Assembly (NCBI GenBank): GCA_016763095.1
Contig: JAESUK010000050.1
Span: forward strand, 1 to 11,625
Reading direction: 5' to 3'
DNA from: Alphaproteobacteria bacterium
Lineage (GTDB): Bacteria > Pseudomonadota > Alphaproteobacteria > Micavibrionales > Micavibrionaceae
DNA: 11,625 bases
Positions 1 to 7,228 of this stretch are shown in pieces (position 1 is the first letter of the stretch; each line of letters opens with the position of its first letter). The translations under genes and the position numbers were made by a program. A model generated the notes under the pieces. The model saw only the letters and a program-made list of their open reading frames with translations. It was not told the origin of the DNA and searched no databases.

Positions 1-1283
1 ATCAGCTCTGGACTATAGGGAATATTATTCTTCTTCACATCAATATCATTTGTAACATTTTGGAAGTTAATGCCCTGTTCTTTGAATCTGTTTTCAAGCT
101 CTACTAAGCGCTCGGGGGATGCCCCAAATCCAATCACAGGATGAGCTGTTTCAAGACTGTTCTTTCCATAGAGAAAATCAGTAACACCAATATCCTCCAT
201 CAATTCATCAAGCACTTCTAATAATCGTCCAGTGTCTTCGTCCAGTGTAATTCTATAGAGTTGTTTCTCATGCGCTCCAACGGCAGCACGCTTCGCCATT
301 TCTGCAATTTTCAATGGATCAACATTTCCACCAGAGAGAATAGTTAGAACTTTTTTTCCTTCAATGAGATCAGGGTTTTGATGCGCAAATCTTTTTGATC
401 CTGCATAGCCCATCACACCTGAAGGCTCGGTTGTAGCACGCGCAACGCGGTAAATTTCATCCCAAGCCGCACAAATTTCATCATTGCTAACCGTGATGAT
501 ATCATCAAGATATTCACGGCAAATTTCAAAAGTTATATCACCTGGACGACGTACAGCCGTTCCGTCGCAAAACGTATTCACAGTTTCAAGCTCGACCACT
601 TCGTCTGCTTCTATGGAGGCTTTCATGGATGCTTGTCCTTCACCCTCAACGCCGATAATCTTGATGTCTGGCCACTCTTGTTTTAGGCGTGCGGCGACAC
701 CCGCAGCAAGACCGCCACCACCAATTTGAATAAACGCATAATCAAAAGGATTCTTGCCGTTGCTTTGCGCAATAATTTCATCGGCAATAGTGGCTTGCCC
801 AGCAATGGTATTTAGATCATCAAAGGGGTGAACAAACGCCCCATCACTTTTTTGAAGATAGTCTTTGGCCGCGCGCGATGTTTCATCGTAATTATCGCCC
901 GTAAGCTGAATAGAAACATTGCTTCCGCCGAGCTGTTTTACCGCATATACTTTCGTTTCAGGTGTAGATGCTGGCATGAATATTGTGGCATGAAGATCAA
1001 GCTTTTTGGCACTTAACGCCACGCCTTGTGCATGATTCCCCGCAGAAGAGGCAACAATTTCTTTTAACTCCGGGCTGGCTTCTTTCAATGCGGCAGCGGC
1101 GTTGTACGCACCTCTGATTTTAAAGGAATGGACATCTGTCTCTGTCTCTTCTTTGATGTAGGTGTCGTAAGCCGGTTGTTCCAAGAAGACGAGTTTTTTA
1201 AGCGGTGTTCTTTTCTTTCCCAACAATTTTTGGAGGCGGGGGCGGGCGGCATCAAATGCATCAAAGAGGTCTTGTTTTTCCAT
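1..1283 (-). CDS. ilvA: Threonine ammonia-lyase (threonine deaminase), C-terminus cut by window edge
   Basis: PLP enzyme converting L-threonine to 2-oxobutanoate and ammonia, the committed step of isoleucine synthesis in the cytoplasm. My minus-strand translation from ATG at 1283 stays open for 427 codons to the left edge. The PLP-lysine motif SFKIRGAY puts the Schiff-base lysine at K55; SSAGNHAQG (about 79-87) is the substrate-binding loop and GGGGL (about 188-192) the phosphate-binding glycine loop. After about residue 340 there is one ACT-like regulatory domain (LYRITLDEDTGRLLEVL onward). This fits the short IlvA class with a single regulatory domain, rather than the roughly 514-aa E. coli form with two, so only a few residues should be missing. 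No Shine-Dalgarno sequence precedes the ATG, but a promoter is placed for a leaderless mRNA. The gene follows the ctaD terminator on the same strand and is probably independently transcribed. Catabolic TdcB is less likely because of the C-terminal domain. Confidence 0.93.
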   Translation of the reverse strand, partial: MEKQDLFDAFDAARPRLQKLLGKKRTPLKKLVFLEQPAYDTYIKEETETDVHSFKIRGAYNAAAALKEASPELKEIVASSAGNHAQGVALSAKKLDLHATIFMPASTPETKVYAVKQLGGSNVSIQLTGDNYDETSRAAKDYLQKSDGAFVHPFDDLNTIAGQATIADEIIAQSNGKNPFDYAFIQIGGGGLAAGVAARLKQEWPDIKIIGVEGEGQASMKASIEADEVVELETVNTFCDGTAVRRPGDITFEICREYLDDIITVSNDEICAAWDEIYRVARATTEPSGVMGYAGSKRFAHQNPDLIEGKKVLTILSGGNVDPLKIAEMAKRAAVGAHEKQLYRITLDEDTGRLLEVLDELMEDIGVTDFLYGKNSLETAHPVIGFGASPERLVELENRFKEQGINFQNVTNDIDVKKNNIPYSPEL

Positions 1284-1319
1284 AGTAAGGTATTTATCAA
1301 AATATATAAATTATGTCAA
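1284..1319 (-). promoter_or_regulatory. ilvA promoter, leaderless layout
   Basis: On the minus strand a perfect TTGACA (1319-1314) is followed by a 17-nt spacer and TAAATA (1296-1291). Seven bases (CCTTACT) then lead to the ATG at 1283. The first T of the -35 box lies exactly 36 nt before the A of ATG, so the predicted start of transcription coincides with the start codon. There is no purine-rich ribosome-binding sequence before the ATG, which agrees with a leaderless mRNA. The start site itself is inferred. Confidence 0.65.
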
Positions 1320-1344
1320 CAAAATAAATGGCATTCCAAGCAAG

Positions 1345-1373
1345 AAAAACCCCCGCTAGAGGGCGGGGGTTTT
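1345..1373 (-). terminator. Rho-independent terminator of ctaCD
   Basis: A GC-only 7-bp stem, CCCCCGC (1350-1356) with GCGGGGG (1363-1369), encloses a 6-nt loop. It is flanked by A5 on one side and T4 on the other, which extend the pairing. Read on the minus strand it ends in a run of five T, 16 nt beyond the ctaD stop codon. The symmetry would let it act in both directions, but no plus-strand gene arrives here. It separates the oxidase genes from ilvA. Confidence 0.9.
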
Positions 1374-1388
1374 ATTATGTTATTTGAT

Positions 1389-2978
1389 CTACTTCATATT
1401 CGGTTGTGTTTCAAACTGATGATATGGGGGAGGAGAAGAAAGTGTCCATTCCAATGTCATTGTTTGCTCTTCAACATTCCAGTAATTTCCTTTAACTTTT
1501 TTACCAAAGAACAATGTGTAGAAGGCAATAAAGATAAAGAACACTGTTGCGGCAAAAGTAATGTATGCACCGTAACTTGCAATTTCATTCCATCCCGCAT
1601 ATTCATCTGGATAGTCTGGGTAACGACGAGGCATCCCAGCAAGACCTAAGAAATGTTGTGGGAAGAACAGAATATTCACACCAATAAATGTTGTCCAGAA
1701 GTGAACTTGCCCCATCCATTCAGGGTACTGACGACCAGACATTTTACCAATCCAGTAGTAAAATCCAGCGAACAGTCCAAACACCGCCCCAAGGGACAGC
1801 ACGTTATGGAAGTGAGCAATCACGTAATATGTGTCATGTAATGGAACGTCCATTCCACCATTGGCAAGAACAACACCCGTTACCCCACCTACGGTAAAGA
1901 GGAAGATAAAGCCCAAAGCCCAGAGCATTGGTGTTTTAAAGGTAATAGAGCCACCCCACATTGTTGCAATCCATGAGAATATTTTAACCCCTGTTGGAAT
2001 CGCAATAATCAACGTTGCAGCGGTAAAATAAGCACGTGTGTTCACAGCAATTCCTGATGTAAACATGTGATGTGCCCAAACAATAAAGCCAACAAATCCG
2101 ATGGCTACCATTGCGTACGCCATTGGAATATACCCAAACACAGGCTTTTTAGAGAAGGTTGAAACAATTTGCGAGATAATGCCAAAGGCTGGTAAAATCA
2201 TGATGTACACTTCTGGATGACCAAAGAACCAGAATAAATGCTGGAACAAAATAGGATCTCCACCACCTTCAGGGCGGAAGAAAGCTGTATCAAAATTACG
2301 GTCAGTCAAAAGCATCGTAATCGCGCCCCCAAGAACAGGAACAGCCAAAACAAGAAGGAAGCTTGTCACCAACATAGCCCAAATAAACAAAGGCATCTTA
2401 TGCAATGTCATGCCCGGGGCGCGCATATTTAGGATTGTTGTAATGAAGTTTGCCGCACCAAGAATTGAGCTTGCGCCCGCTAAATGGAGCGCAAAAATCG
2501 CCATATCAACCGAAATTCCCGTGTGTCCACCGGTCTTGTCAGACAGAGGCGGATAGATGGTCCACCCTGTTCCAGCCCCGTTTCCAGGACCTCCATCCAC
2601 AAACATTGATCCGACCAAAAGTCCAACAGCAGGGACAAGAAGCCAAAATGAAATATTGTTTAAGCGTGGGAACGCCATATCAGGCGCACCAATCATAAGC
2701 GGAATAAACCAGTTACCAAAACCACCAATCAATCCGGGCATCACCACAAAGAAGATCATGATCAAGCCATGCGCTGTGATCCAAACATTCCATATGTGTT
2801 CACTACCCGGGGCAATGAACTGAAGCCCTGGTTCTTGAAGCTCAAGGCGCATCATCACCGAGATTCCGCCTCCGATTAACCCCGCACAAATTGAGAAAAT
2901 AATGTAAAGCGTTCCAATATCTTTATGGTTCGTTGAGCAAAACCAACGTGTAAAAAATCCGGGCTTATGATCTGCCAT
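1389..2978 (-). CDS. ctaD: Cytochrome c oxidase subunit I, A1 type
   Basis: Catalytic subunit (529 aa, normal length) of the aa3-type terminal oxidase in the inner membrane. It reduces O2 to water and pumps protons, and holds heme a, heme a3 and CuB. All metal ligands can be read: H70 (WITAHG) and H391 for heme a; H389 for heme a3 (IAHFHN); H254 (GHPEVY), H303 and H304 (WAHHMF) for CuB. Y258 can form the His-Tyr crosslink. E256 in GHPEVY marks the A1 class. D100 in the loop GAPDMAFPRLNN opens the D channel and K332 (PTGVKIF) lies in the K channel. A dozen hydrophobic helices fit the family. The ATG at 2978 has AGGA 8 nt upstream. It follows ctaC by 25 nt on the same strand and its transcript ends at the 1345-1373 terminator. 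No ctaB, ctaG or ctaE follows. Confidence 0.98.
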   Translation of the reverse strand: MADHKPGFFTRWFCSTNHKDIGTLYIIFSICAGLIGGGISVMMRLELQEPGLQFIAPGSEHIWNVWITAHGLIMIFFVVMPGLIGGFGNWFIPLMIGAPDMAFPRLNNISFWLLVPAVGLLVGSMFVDGGPGNGAGTGWTIYPPLSDKTGGHTGISVDMAIFALHLAGASSILGAANFITTILNMRAPGMTLHKMPLFIWAMLVTSFLLVLAVPVLGGAITMLLTDRNFDTAFFRPEGGGDPILFQHLFWFFGHPEVYIMILPAFGIISQIVSTFSKKPVFGYIPMAYAMVAIGFVGFIVWAHHMFTSGIAVNTRAYFTAATLIIAIPTGVKIFSWIATMWGGSITFKTPMLWALGFIFLFTVGGVTGVVLANGGMDVPLHDTYYVIAHFHNVLSLGAVFGLFAGFYYWIGKMSGRQYPEWMGQVHFWTTFIGVNILFFPQHFLGLAGMPRRYPDYPDEYAGWNEIASYGAYITFAATVFFIFIAFYTLFFGKKVKGNYWNVEEQTMTLEWTLSSPPPYHQFETQPNMK

Positions 2979-3003
2979 TTTTGTAGTCCTTTAATAAATT
3001 ATT

Positions 3004-3789
3004 TTAATTGTTTTTCTTAGCTTCAATGAGCCATGCTTCAAATTCTTCTTTAGGAACGGCTTTTACCTCAATAGGCATATAGGCATGTCTTGAACCACAA
3101 AGCTCTGAGCACTGACCGTAATATGTTCCCGGCTTGGTGATGCGCACCCATGTTTCGGTCAAACGTCCCGGTACTGCATCTGTCTTAATCCCAAAGGCAG
3201 GAACCGCAAGGGCGTGAATAACATCCGCTGCAGTGACCAAGATTTGAATGTCTGTATCAATCGGTAACACAACAACATTATCTGTTGAAAGGTTACGAAG
3301 TTGCCCTTTTGAGGTGTCAATTTCTTCATCAGGAATCATACGGCTATCAAACGAAAGACCGTCATGGTCTGGGTATTCATAGCCCCAGTACCATTGGTAA
3401 CCTGTAACTTTTAAAGTCATTTCAGGCTCGGCAATGCGATCCATGTAGTACAACAATTTAAAAGAAGGGAAGGCGATTGCCAAAAGAATAAGCGTTGGAA
3501 TAAGCGTCCAAACAATTTCAAGCGGGGTGTTATGTGTTGTTTTCGAAGGCACAGGATTTGCCTTGGCATTAAAGCGGATGAATACATAGATCATCAATCC
3601 CATCACAAAAAGCACAATAAATGTAATCAAATACATAAGCATATTATGGAATTCTATAAGACGCTCGGCAACAGGTGTCGCAGGTTCCATAAGACCCATC
3701 TGATAGGGCTTTGAATGTTGCGCGAACACTGAGTTCGAAAATAAAAACGGCAGGATAAAACTTGAAAGGAGGGCAGTTATTTTTAACAT
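3004..3789 (-). CDS. ctaC: Cytochrome c oxidase subunit II
   Basis: Subunit II (261 aa) accepts electrons from cytochrome c at a binuclear CuA centre in the periplasm and passes them to heme a in subunit I. An N-terminal signal peptide (hydrophobic 4-20, likely cut after VFA at residue 23) is followed by two membrane helices (about 48-71 and 91-113). A cupredoxin domain comes next. The aromatic electron-entry stretch YQWYWGYEY lies at 131-139. CuA ligands are H192, C227, E229, C231, H235 and M238 (CSELCGSRHAYM). There is no fused C-terminal cytochrome c domain, so this is the plain aa3 form. The ATG at 3789 has a modest GGAA 10 nt upstream. It heads the ctaCD unit and diverges from the leu operon. 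Confidence 0.98.
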   Translation of the reverse strand: MLKITALLSSFILPFLFSNSVFAQHSKPYQMGLMEPATPVAERLIEFHNMLMYLITFIVLFVMGLMIYVFIRFNAKANPVPSKTTHNTPLEIVWTLIPTLILLAIAFPSFKLLYYMDRIAEPEMTLKVTGYQWYWGYEYPDHDGLSFDSRMIPDEEIDTSKGQLRNLSTDNVVVLPIDTDIQILVTAADVIHALAVPAFGIKTDAVPGRLTETWVRITKPGTYYGQCSELCGSRHAYMPIEVKAVPKEEFEAWLIEAKKNN

Positions 3790-3907
3790 AGTTTTAAAGT
3801 TCCAATGATTTAGAGCATATATAAGGCCAAAATAAAATATGCATTAGTTTGCGCAATGACACAAGTCCATAATCGTAAGCTTTTATCCTTGTTGTCTCAA
3901 AAACTCT
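3790..3907. other. ctaC upstream region
   Basis: This is the AT-rich left half of the roughly 330-bp gap between divergent ctaC and leuA. It must hold the ctaC promoter, but I cannot place convincing -35 and -10 boxes: minus-strand candidates such as TATATA near 3817-3822 lack a partner at the right distance. An 8-bp palindrome TTGCGCAA (3849-3856) is the only conspicuous short symmetry. I see no gene in this stretch on either strand. Confidence 0.4.
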
Positions 3908-3943
3908 TTGACAGGGTTTATATAAAATCGTTAGAGTATTTCT
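3908..3943 (+). promoter_or_regulatory. leu operon promoter
   Basis: A perfect TTGACA (3908-3913) lies 36 nt before the ATG of the leader peptide. The -10 box is weaker: TAGAGT (3932-3937, 18-nt spacer) matches TATAAT at four of six positions. An AT-rich TATATAAAAT lies inside the spacer. The geometry puts the start of transcription at or next to the leader ATG at 3944. The only ribosome-binding candidate is a weak TAGAG, which is the same stretch as the -10 box, so a leaderless mRNA is likely. Confidence 0.6.
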
Positions 3944-4021
3944 ATGACGAACGGAAATACACTTACACTCAATCTCCTAATCGGTCTTCTCCTTAGAAGC
4001 TCGGGGCTTGGACGTATGTGA
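3944..4021 (+). CDS. leuL: Leucine operon leader peptide
   Basis: This is a 25-codon ORF (ATG 3944, TGA 4019-4021) directly downstream of the leu promoter. It begins MTNGNTLTLNLL and ends SSGLGRM. Eight residues are leucine (7, 9, 11, 12, 15, 16, 17, 22), including runs of two and three, plus one isoleucine. Such a leucine-loaded peptide upstream of leuA and just before a terminator is the classical signature of ribosome-mediated attenuation. Low charged tRNA-Leu stalls the ribosome in the leucine codons, while plentiful leucine lets it run to the stop. The peptide itself probably has no further function. Its codons 20-23 contain the 5' arm of the antiterminator. The symbol is by analogy with enteric leuL; the sequence is not expected to be similar. 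Confidence 0.88.
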   Translation: MTNGNTLTLNLLIGLLLRSSGLGRM

Positions 4022-4051
4022 TTTGAATGTCATATAAGAGACCAAACCCCG
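4002..4051 (+). promoter_or_regulatory. Antiterminator of the leu attenuator
   Basis: CGGGGCUUGG (4002-4011), inside the end of the leader ORF, can pair with CCAAACCCCG (4042-4051) at nine of ten positions (one C-A mismatch at 4007/4046), with a 30-nt loop. The second arm includes the 5' arm of the terminator, so the two hairpins exclude each other. A ribosome stalled at leucine codons 11-12 leaves 4002-4011 free to form the antiterminator. A ribosome reaching the UGA at 4019 should cover most of that arm and let the terminator fold. The pairing is seen in the sequence; the mechanism is inferred from known leader-peptide attenuators. Confidence 0.75.
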
Positions 4052-4073
4052 CCAAATTGGACGGGGTTTTTTT
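4044..4073 (+). terminator. Attenuator terminator upstream of leuA
   Basis: CCCCG (4047-4051) pairs with CGGGG (4062-4066). The stem is extended by A-T pairs at its base and, past a one-base bulge, by CCA with TGG near the loop. Seven T follow (4067-4073). It lies between the leader stop codon and the leuA ribosome-binding site, where it would stop transcription before the structural genes. Confidence 0.87.
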
Positions 4074-4116
4074 ATGTCAAAAATAAAGTAGAATTGTAAG
4101 AAAGAGGAAATTGAAT

Positions 4117-5685
4117 ATGGCTGAAGCCGAAGATAAGAACAGAGTATATATCTTTGATACAACATTGAGAGATGGAGAGCAGGCTCCTGGTTTCAGTATG
4201 AGCAATGCGCAAAAACTGCGTATGGCACATAAGCTCTCAGACCTTGGTGTAGATATTATCGAAGCAGGATTTGCGCGTGCATCCCAAGGGGACTTTGATT
4301 CTATTTCTGCAATTGCAAAAGAAGTGAAAGGTTCAACAATTTGCTCGCTATCACGATGTAATGAGGGTGATATAGAAGCTTCTGGGAAAGCACTCGCACC
4401 CTCCGATAATAAACGCATCCACGTATTTATCGCGACGTCGCCAATTCATCGTGAGTTCAAGCTTAAGATGAGCAAAGAAGAGATCGTTGATCGTGCTGTT
4501 GCTGGTATAAAGCAAGCACTAACCTATACAGACAATGTTGAGTTTTCTGCGGAAGATGCAATTCGTACAGAGCGCGATTACCTTGCCCAAGTATTGGGCG
4601 CAGCCATTGAGGCAGGTGCACGTACGGTCAATATTCCTGACACAGTTGGATACACAACCCCAGATGAGATCAAAGATTTATTTACGTGGTTGCTCGCCAA
4701 TGTGAAAGGCGCAGACAAAGCAATTTTCAGTGCTCATTGCCACAATGATCTTGGCTTAGCCGTAGCAAACTCGTTGGCAGCGGTACAAGCAGGTGGTCGT
4801 CAGATCGAATGTACAATCAATGGAATTGGTGAGCGCGCTGGAAACGCATCTCTTGAAGAAGTGGTTATGGCAATGCGGGTGCGTGGGTCTGAATATGGGG
4901 TTCATACCAATATCAATACACCAATGATTTACCCAGCCAGTCGCTTGCTTGCAAATATTACGGGACAATCTGCCGCACGCAATAAAGCAATTGTCGGCGA
5001 AAATGCCTTTGCCCATGAAAGCGGCATTCATCAACACGGCATGTTGGCCAATCGTGAGACCTATGAAATTATGAAACCAGAAGACATTGGTCTTGTGAAA
5101 TCGAACCTTGTCCTTGGAAAGCACAGTGGACGTCATGCTTTTGTCGATAAAATAAAAACATTGGGATTAACGCTTGCCGATGACAAAGTAGATACCGTGT
5201 TTGTAGCCTTTAAAGCTCTTGCCGATAAGAAAAAGGAGATCTACGATTCAGATATTGAAGCCCTTGTTCTTGGAGAAGGAAAAGTCAATATCGGACCTTG
5301 GACATTAACCGCAATGAAAGCGTATTCAGGACAAGAAAAAGACTTTAACCCGAGTGCTGAGATCACATTAACCCATGAAGATGGACGTACCGTCACACAA
5401 ACATCAAAAGGCGAAGGACCTGTGAATGCAGGATTTGAAGCTGTGAAAGAGATTACAGGAATTGATGTAACACTCGAAAACTTTAAGATCACCGCCGTAA
5501 CACGTGGTGATGATGCGCAAGGTACAAGTACAATCCATGTTCGCTACAAAGATGATCTCTATCATGGGCAAGGCATCAGCACCGATGTCGTTGTGTCCGC
5601 AATAGAAGCTTTAGTCGAGGTGGTAAATAGGATAGAAAGAAAAAGCGCGGCAAACCATGATGCGCGCATCCATGCACAATTATAG
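4117..5685 (+). CDS. leuA: 2-isopropylmalate synthase
   Basis: First committed enzyme of leucine synthesis: condenses acetyl-CoA with 2-ketoisovalerate to give 2-isopropylmalate. It is 522 aa, close to E. coli LeuA. The N-terminal HMGL-like TIM barrel starts with FDTTLRDGEQAPGFS (13-27; R18 and D19 catalytic and metal region). The metal-binding HCHNDLG follows, with H207 and H209. NGIGERAGNASLEE and HESGIHQHG are further family signatures. The last 130 or so residues form the LeuA regulatory domain that binds leucine for feedback inhibition (ITAVTRGDDAQG onward). The ATG at 4117 is chosen over a TTG at 4111 because GAGGA (4104-4108) lies 8 nt before the ATG but only 2 nt before the TTG. Expression should be controlled by the leader attenuator. 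leuC follows after 145 nt. Confidence 0.97.
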   Translation: MAEAEDKNRVYIFDTTLRDGEQAPGFSMSNAQKLRMAHKLSDLGVDIIEAGFARASQGDFDSISAIAKEVKGSTICSLSRCNEGDIEASGKALAPSDNKRIHVFIATSPIHREFKLKMSKEEIVDRAVAGIKQALTYTDNVEFSAEDAIRTERDYLAQVLGAAIEAGARTVNIPDTVGYTTPDEIKDLFTWLLANVKGADKAIFSAHCHNDLGLAVANSLAAVQAGGRQIECTINGIGERAGNASLEEVVMAMRVRGSEYGVHTNINTPMIYPASRLLANITGQSAARNKAIVGENAFAHESGIHQHGMLANRETYEIMKPEDIGLVKSNLVLGKHSGRHAFVDKIKTLGLTLADDKVDTVFVAFKALADKKKEIYDSDIEALVLGEGKVNIGPWTLTAMKAYSGQEKDFNPSAEITLTHEDGRTVTQTSKGEGPVNAGFEAVKEITGIDVTLENFKITAVTRGDDAQGTSTIHVRYKDDLYHGQGISTDVVVSAIEALVEVVNRIERKSAANHDARIHAQL

Positions 5686-5692
5686 TGATTTT

Positions 5693-5711
5693 GAATAAGA
5701 ATTACTTATTC
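5693..5711 (+). repeat. AT-rich inverted repeat after leuA
   Basis: GAATAAG (5693-5699) and CTTATTC (5705-5711) form a perfect 7-bp stem with a 5-nt loop, 7 nt after the leuA stop, followed by TTGTTTAAAATTG. The stem is too weak and the T-run too interrupted to call it an efficient terminator. It could reduce read-through or protect the leuA 3' end. Confidence 0.4.
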
Positions 5712-5727
5712 TTGTTTAAAATTGTAA

Positions 5728-5782
5728 CGAGCGACTGCGAAGCGGGTGGATGCCCGAAGCATGCGTGGTGTTTGAACGCAGG
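5728..5782 (+). other. GC-rich patch between leuA and leuC
   Basis: About 64% of these 55 bases are G or C by my count, while the sequence on both sides is AT-rich. It contains a small hairpin CGGG/CCCG (5743-5746 with 5753-5756), a direct repeat CGAAGC and the palindrome GCATGC (5759-5764). An in-frame ATG at 5750 joins the leuC frame but has no ribosome-binding site. I do not recognise the element; it could be the remnant of a dispersed intergenic repeat or a structured leader for leuC. Confidence 0.35.
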
Positions 5783-5804
5783 TTGCAATATTTTTATTGC
5801 AACC
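5781..5804 (+). repeat. Perfect 10-bp hairpin before leuC
   Basis: GGTTGCAATA (5781-5790) and TATTGCAACC (5795-5804) are exact reverse complements around a TTTT loop, 13 nt before the leuC Shine-Dalgarno sequence. No T-run follows, so it is not an intrinsic terminator. In the polycistronic mRNA it could act as a barrier to 3' exonucleases that stabilises leuCDB, or as a processing site. In DNA it could also be an operator. Confidence 0.6.
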
Positions 5805-5830
5805 GACTAGAAAAGAAGAGGGTATATAAC

Positions 5831-7228
5831 ATGAAGCCTGAGCCTAAATCTTTATACGATAAACTTTGGGAGAGTCATCTTGTGACACCTGAAACAGAAC
5901 AAAGCCCTGCTGTCTTCTATATTGATTTGCACCTTATTCATGAGGTCACATCCCCACAAGCATTTGATGTATTGCGTGAACGAGGTCTGCAAGTTGCATG
6001 CCCTGACCGCACTGTTGGTACAATTGATCACTCTTCGCCGACATTACCAAAAAATGCGGATGGGTCGATTCCCTATACAAATGATTCTGCCCGTTCCCAA
6101 GTTGAAAAACTGGAAGCCAATTGTAAAGAATTTGGTATTGAGTTGAATGGTTGGCAAAGTGAAAACCGTGGCATTGTCCACGTGATTGGTCCCGAGCTTG
6201 GGCATACACAGCCTGGAAAAACCATTGTCTGTGGAGACAGCCATACAAGCACACATGGCGCGTTCGGCGCTTTGGCATTTGGAATAGGTACAACCGAAGT
6301 TGGGCATGTACTTGCAACACAATGCATCTTGCAAAGAAAATCAAAATCCCTGTCCATCACCGTTGATGGAAATTTACAACAGGGTGTATCTGCAAAAGAC
6401 CTCGTACTTGCGATTATCCAAAAAATTGGCATCGGTGGCGGAACAGGGCATGTCATTGAGTTTCGTGGAAACACGATTGAAGCATTGAGTATGGATGAGC
6501 GCATGACCGTATGTAATATGGCGATCGAAGCCGGCGCACGTGCAGGCATGATTGCCCCAGATGCCACAACATTTGAATGGTTAAAAAATCGCAAACATGC
6601 CCCCAAAGGAGAGGCATGGGAACAAGCCGTTGCAGATTGGCGTACCCTGAAAAGTGATGAAGGTGCAAGCTTTGATAAATATTTTGAACTGAATGCAGAT
6701 GAGATCAAACCAATGGTCACATATGGCACAAACCCTGCCATGGGTGTTGCCATTGATGAAAATGTTCCAAACGCTGATCAAAAGGCACTTGATTATATGG
6801 GGATGTCCGCAGGACAAGATATGATAGGTACAAAAATAGACGTGTCATTCATTGGGAGTTGTACAAATTCGAGGCTTTCTGATCTTGAAGATGCCGCGAA
6901 AATCCTAAAAGGTCGCAAAGTTGCAAGCCATGTAAGGATGCTCATCGTACCGGGATCACAGGTGATTAAGAAACAAGCAGAGGCATTGGGGCTTGATAAA
7001 ATTTTTATAGGTGCTGGCGCAGAATGGCGTGAATCTGGATGCTCTATGTGTATTGCAATGTATGGCGATATTGTGGGCGCTGGGCAAGTTGCTATCTCAA
7101 CAAGTAACCGTAACTTTGAAGGGCGACAGGGCAAAGGTGCACGTACGATCCTCGCAAGTCCTTTAACCGCCGCCGCAAGTGCCGTTTCTGGAGAAATTGC
7201 AGACCCAAGGGAGTATTTGAATGCCTAA
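5831..7228 (+). CDS. leuC: 3-isopropylmalate dehydratase large subunit
   Basis: With LeuD this aconitase-family enzyme isomerises 2- to 3-isopropylmalate through a [4Fe-4S] cluster. It is 465 aa, normal for the family. Cluster ligands are C344 (IGSCTNS), C404 and C407 (GCSMC), matching the E. coli positions closely. CGDSHTSTHGAFG and GTTEVGHVLATQ are further LeuC signatures, and STSNRNFEGRQG lies near the C-terminus. After CSMC the sequence reads IAMYGD, whereas E. coli has an Asn at the Tyr position; the effect is unknown. The ATG at 5831 is chosen because GAGGG (5818-5822) lies 8 nt upstream; the frame is open further up to an ATG at 5750, but those extra residues look unlike LeuC. leuD overlaps the last 8 nt, which suggests coupled translation of the two subunits. 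Confidence 0.97.
   Translation: MKPEPKSLYDKLWESHLVTPETEQSPAVFYIDLHLIHEVTSPQAFDVLRERGLQVACPDRTVGTIDHSSPTLPKNADGSIPYTNDSARSQVEKLEANCKEFGIELNGWQSENRGIVHVIGPELGHTQPGKTIVCGDSHTSTHGAFGALAFGIGTTEVGHVLATQCILQRKSKSLSITVDGNLQQGVSAKDLVLAIIQKIGIGGGTGHVIEFRGNTIEALSMDERMTVCNMAIEAGARAGMIAPDATTFEWLKNRKHAPKGEAWEQAVADWRTLKSDEGASFDKYFELNADEIKPMVTYGTNPAMGVAIDENVPNADQKALDYMGMSAGQDMIGTKIDVSFIGSCTNSRLSDLEDAAKILKGRKVASHVRMLIVPGSQVIKKQAEALGLDKIFIGAGAEWRESGCSMCIAMYGDIVGAGQVAISTSNRNFEGRQGKGARTILASPLTAAASAVSGEIADPREYLNA

Noticed and set aside
1128..1649. 173-codon plus-strand ORF across the ilvA start, terminator and ctaD end
   Set aside because: It runs antisense through two well-identified genes and a terminator, and its protein is low-complexity and Phe/Cys-rich with no recognisable domain.
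3849..3856. TTGCGCAA palindrome upstream of ctaC as an operator
   Set aside because: An 8-bp palindrome is expected by chance at this scale and matches no operator I know to be relevant to oxidase genes.
4111..4116. TTG at 4111 as the leuA start
   Set aside because: GAGGA ends only 2 nt before it, while the ATG at 4117 has ideal 8-nt spacing; LeuA proteins do not need the two extra residues.
3977..4165. Minus-strand ORF crossing the leu leader and attenuator
   Set aside because: It runs through the terminator hairpin and the leuA start; the plus-strand leader explains this region better.
5750..5830. Longer LeuC starting at ATG 5750
   Set aside because: The 27 extra residues do not look like LeuC, cross a perfect DNA hairpin, and lack a ribosome-binding site; ATG 5831 has GAGGG 8 nt upstream.
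6073..6753. 226-codon minus-strand ORF inside leuC
   Set aside because: Antisense shadow of a strongly conserved gene; no ribosome-binding site or family resemblance.
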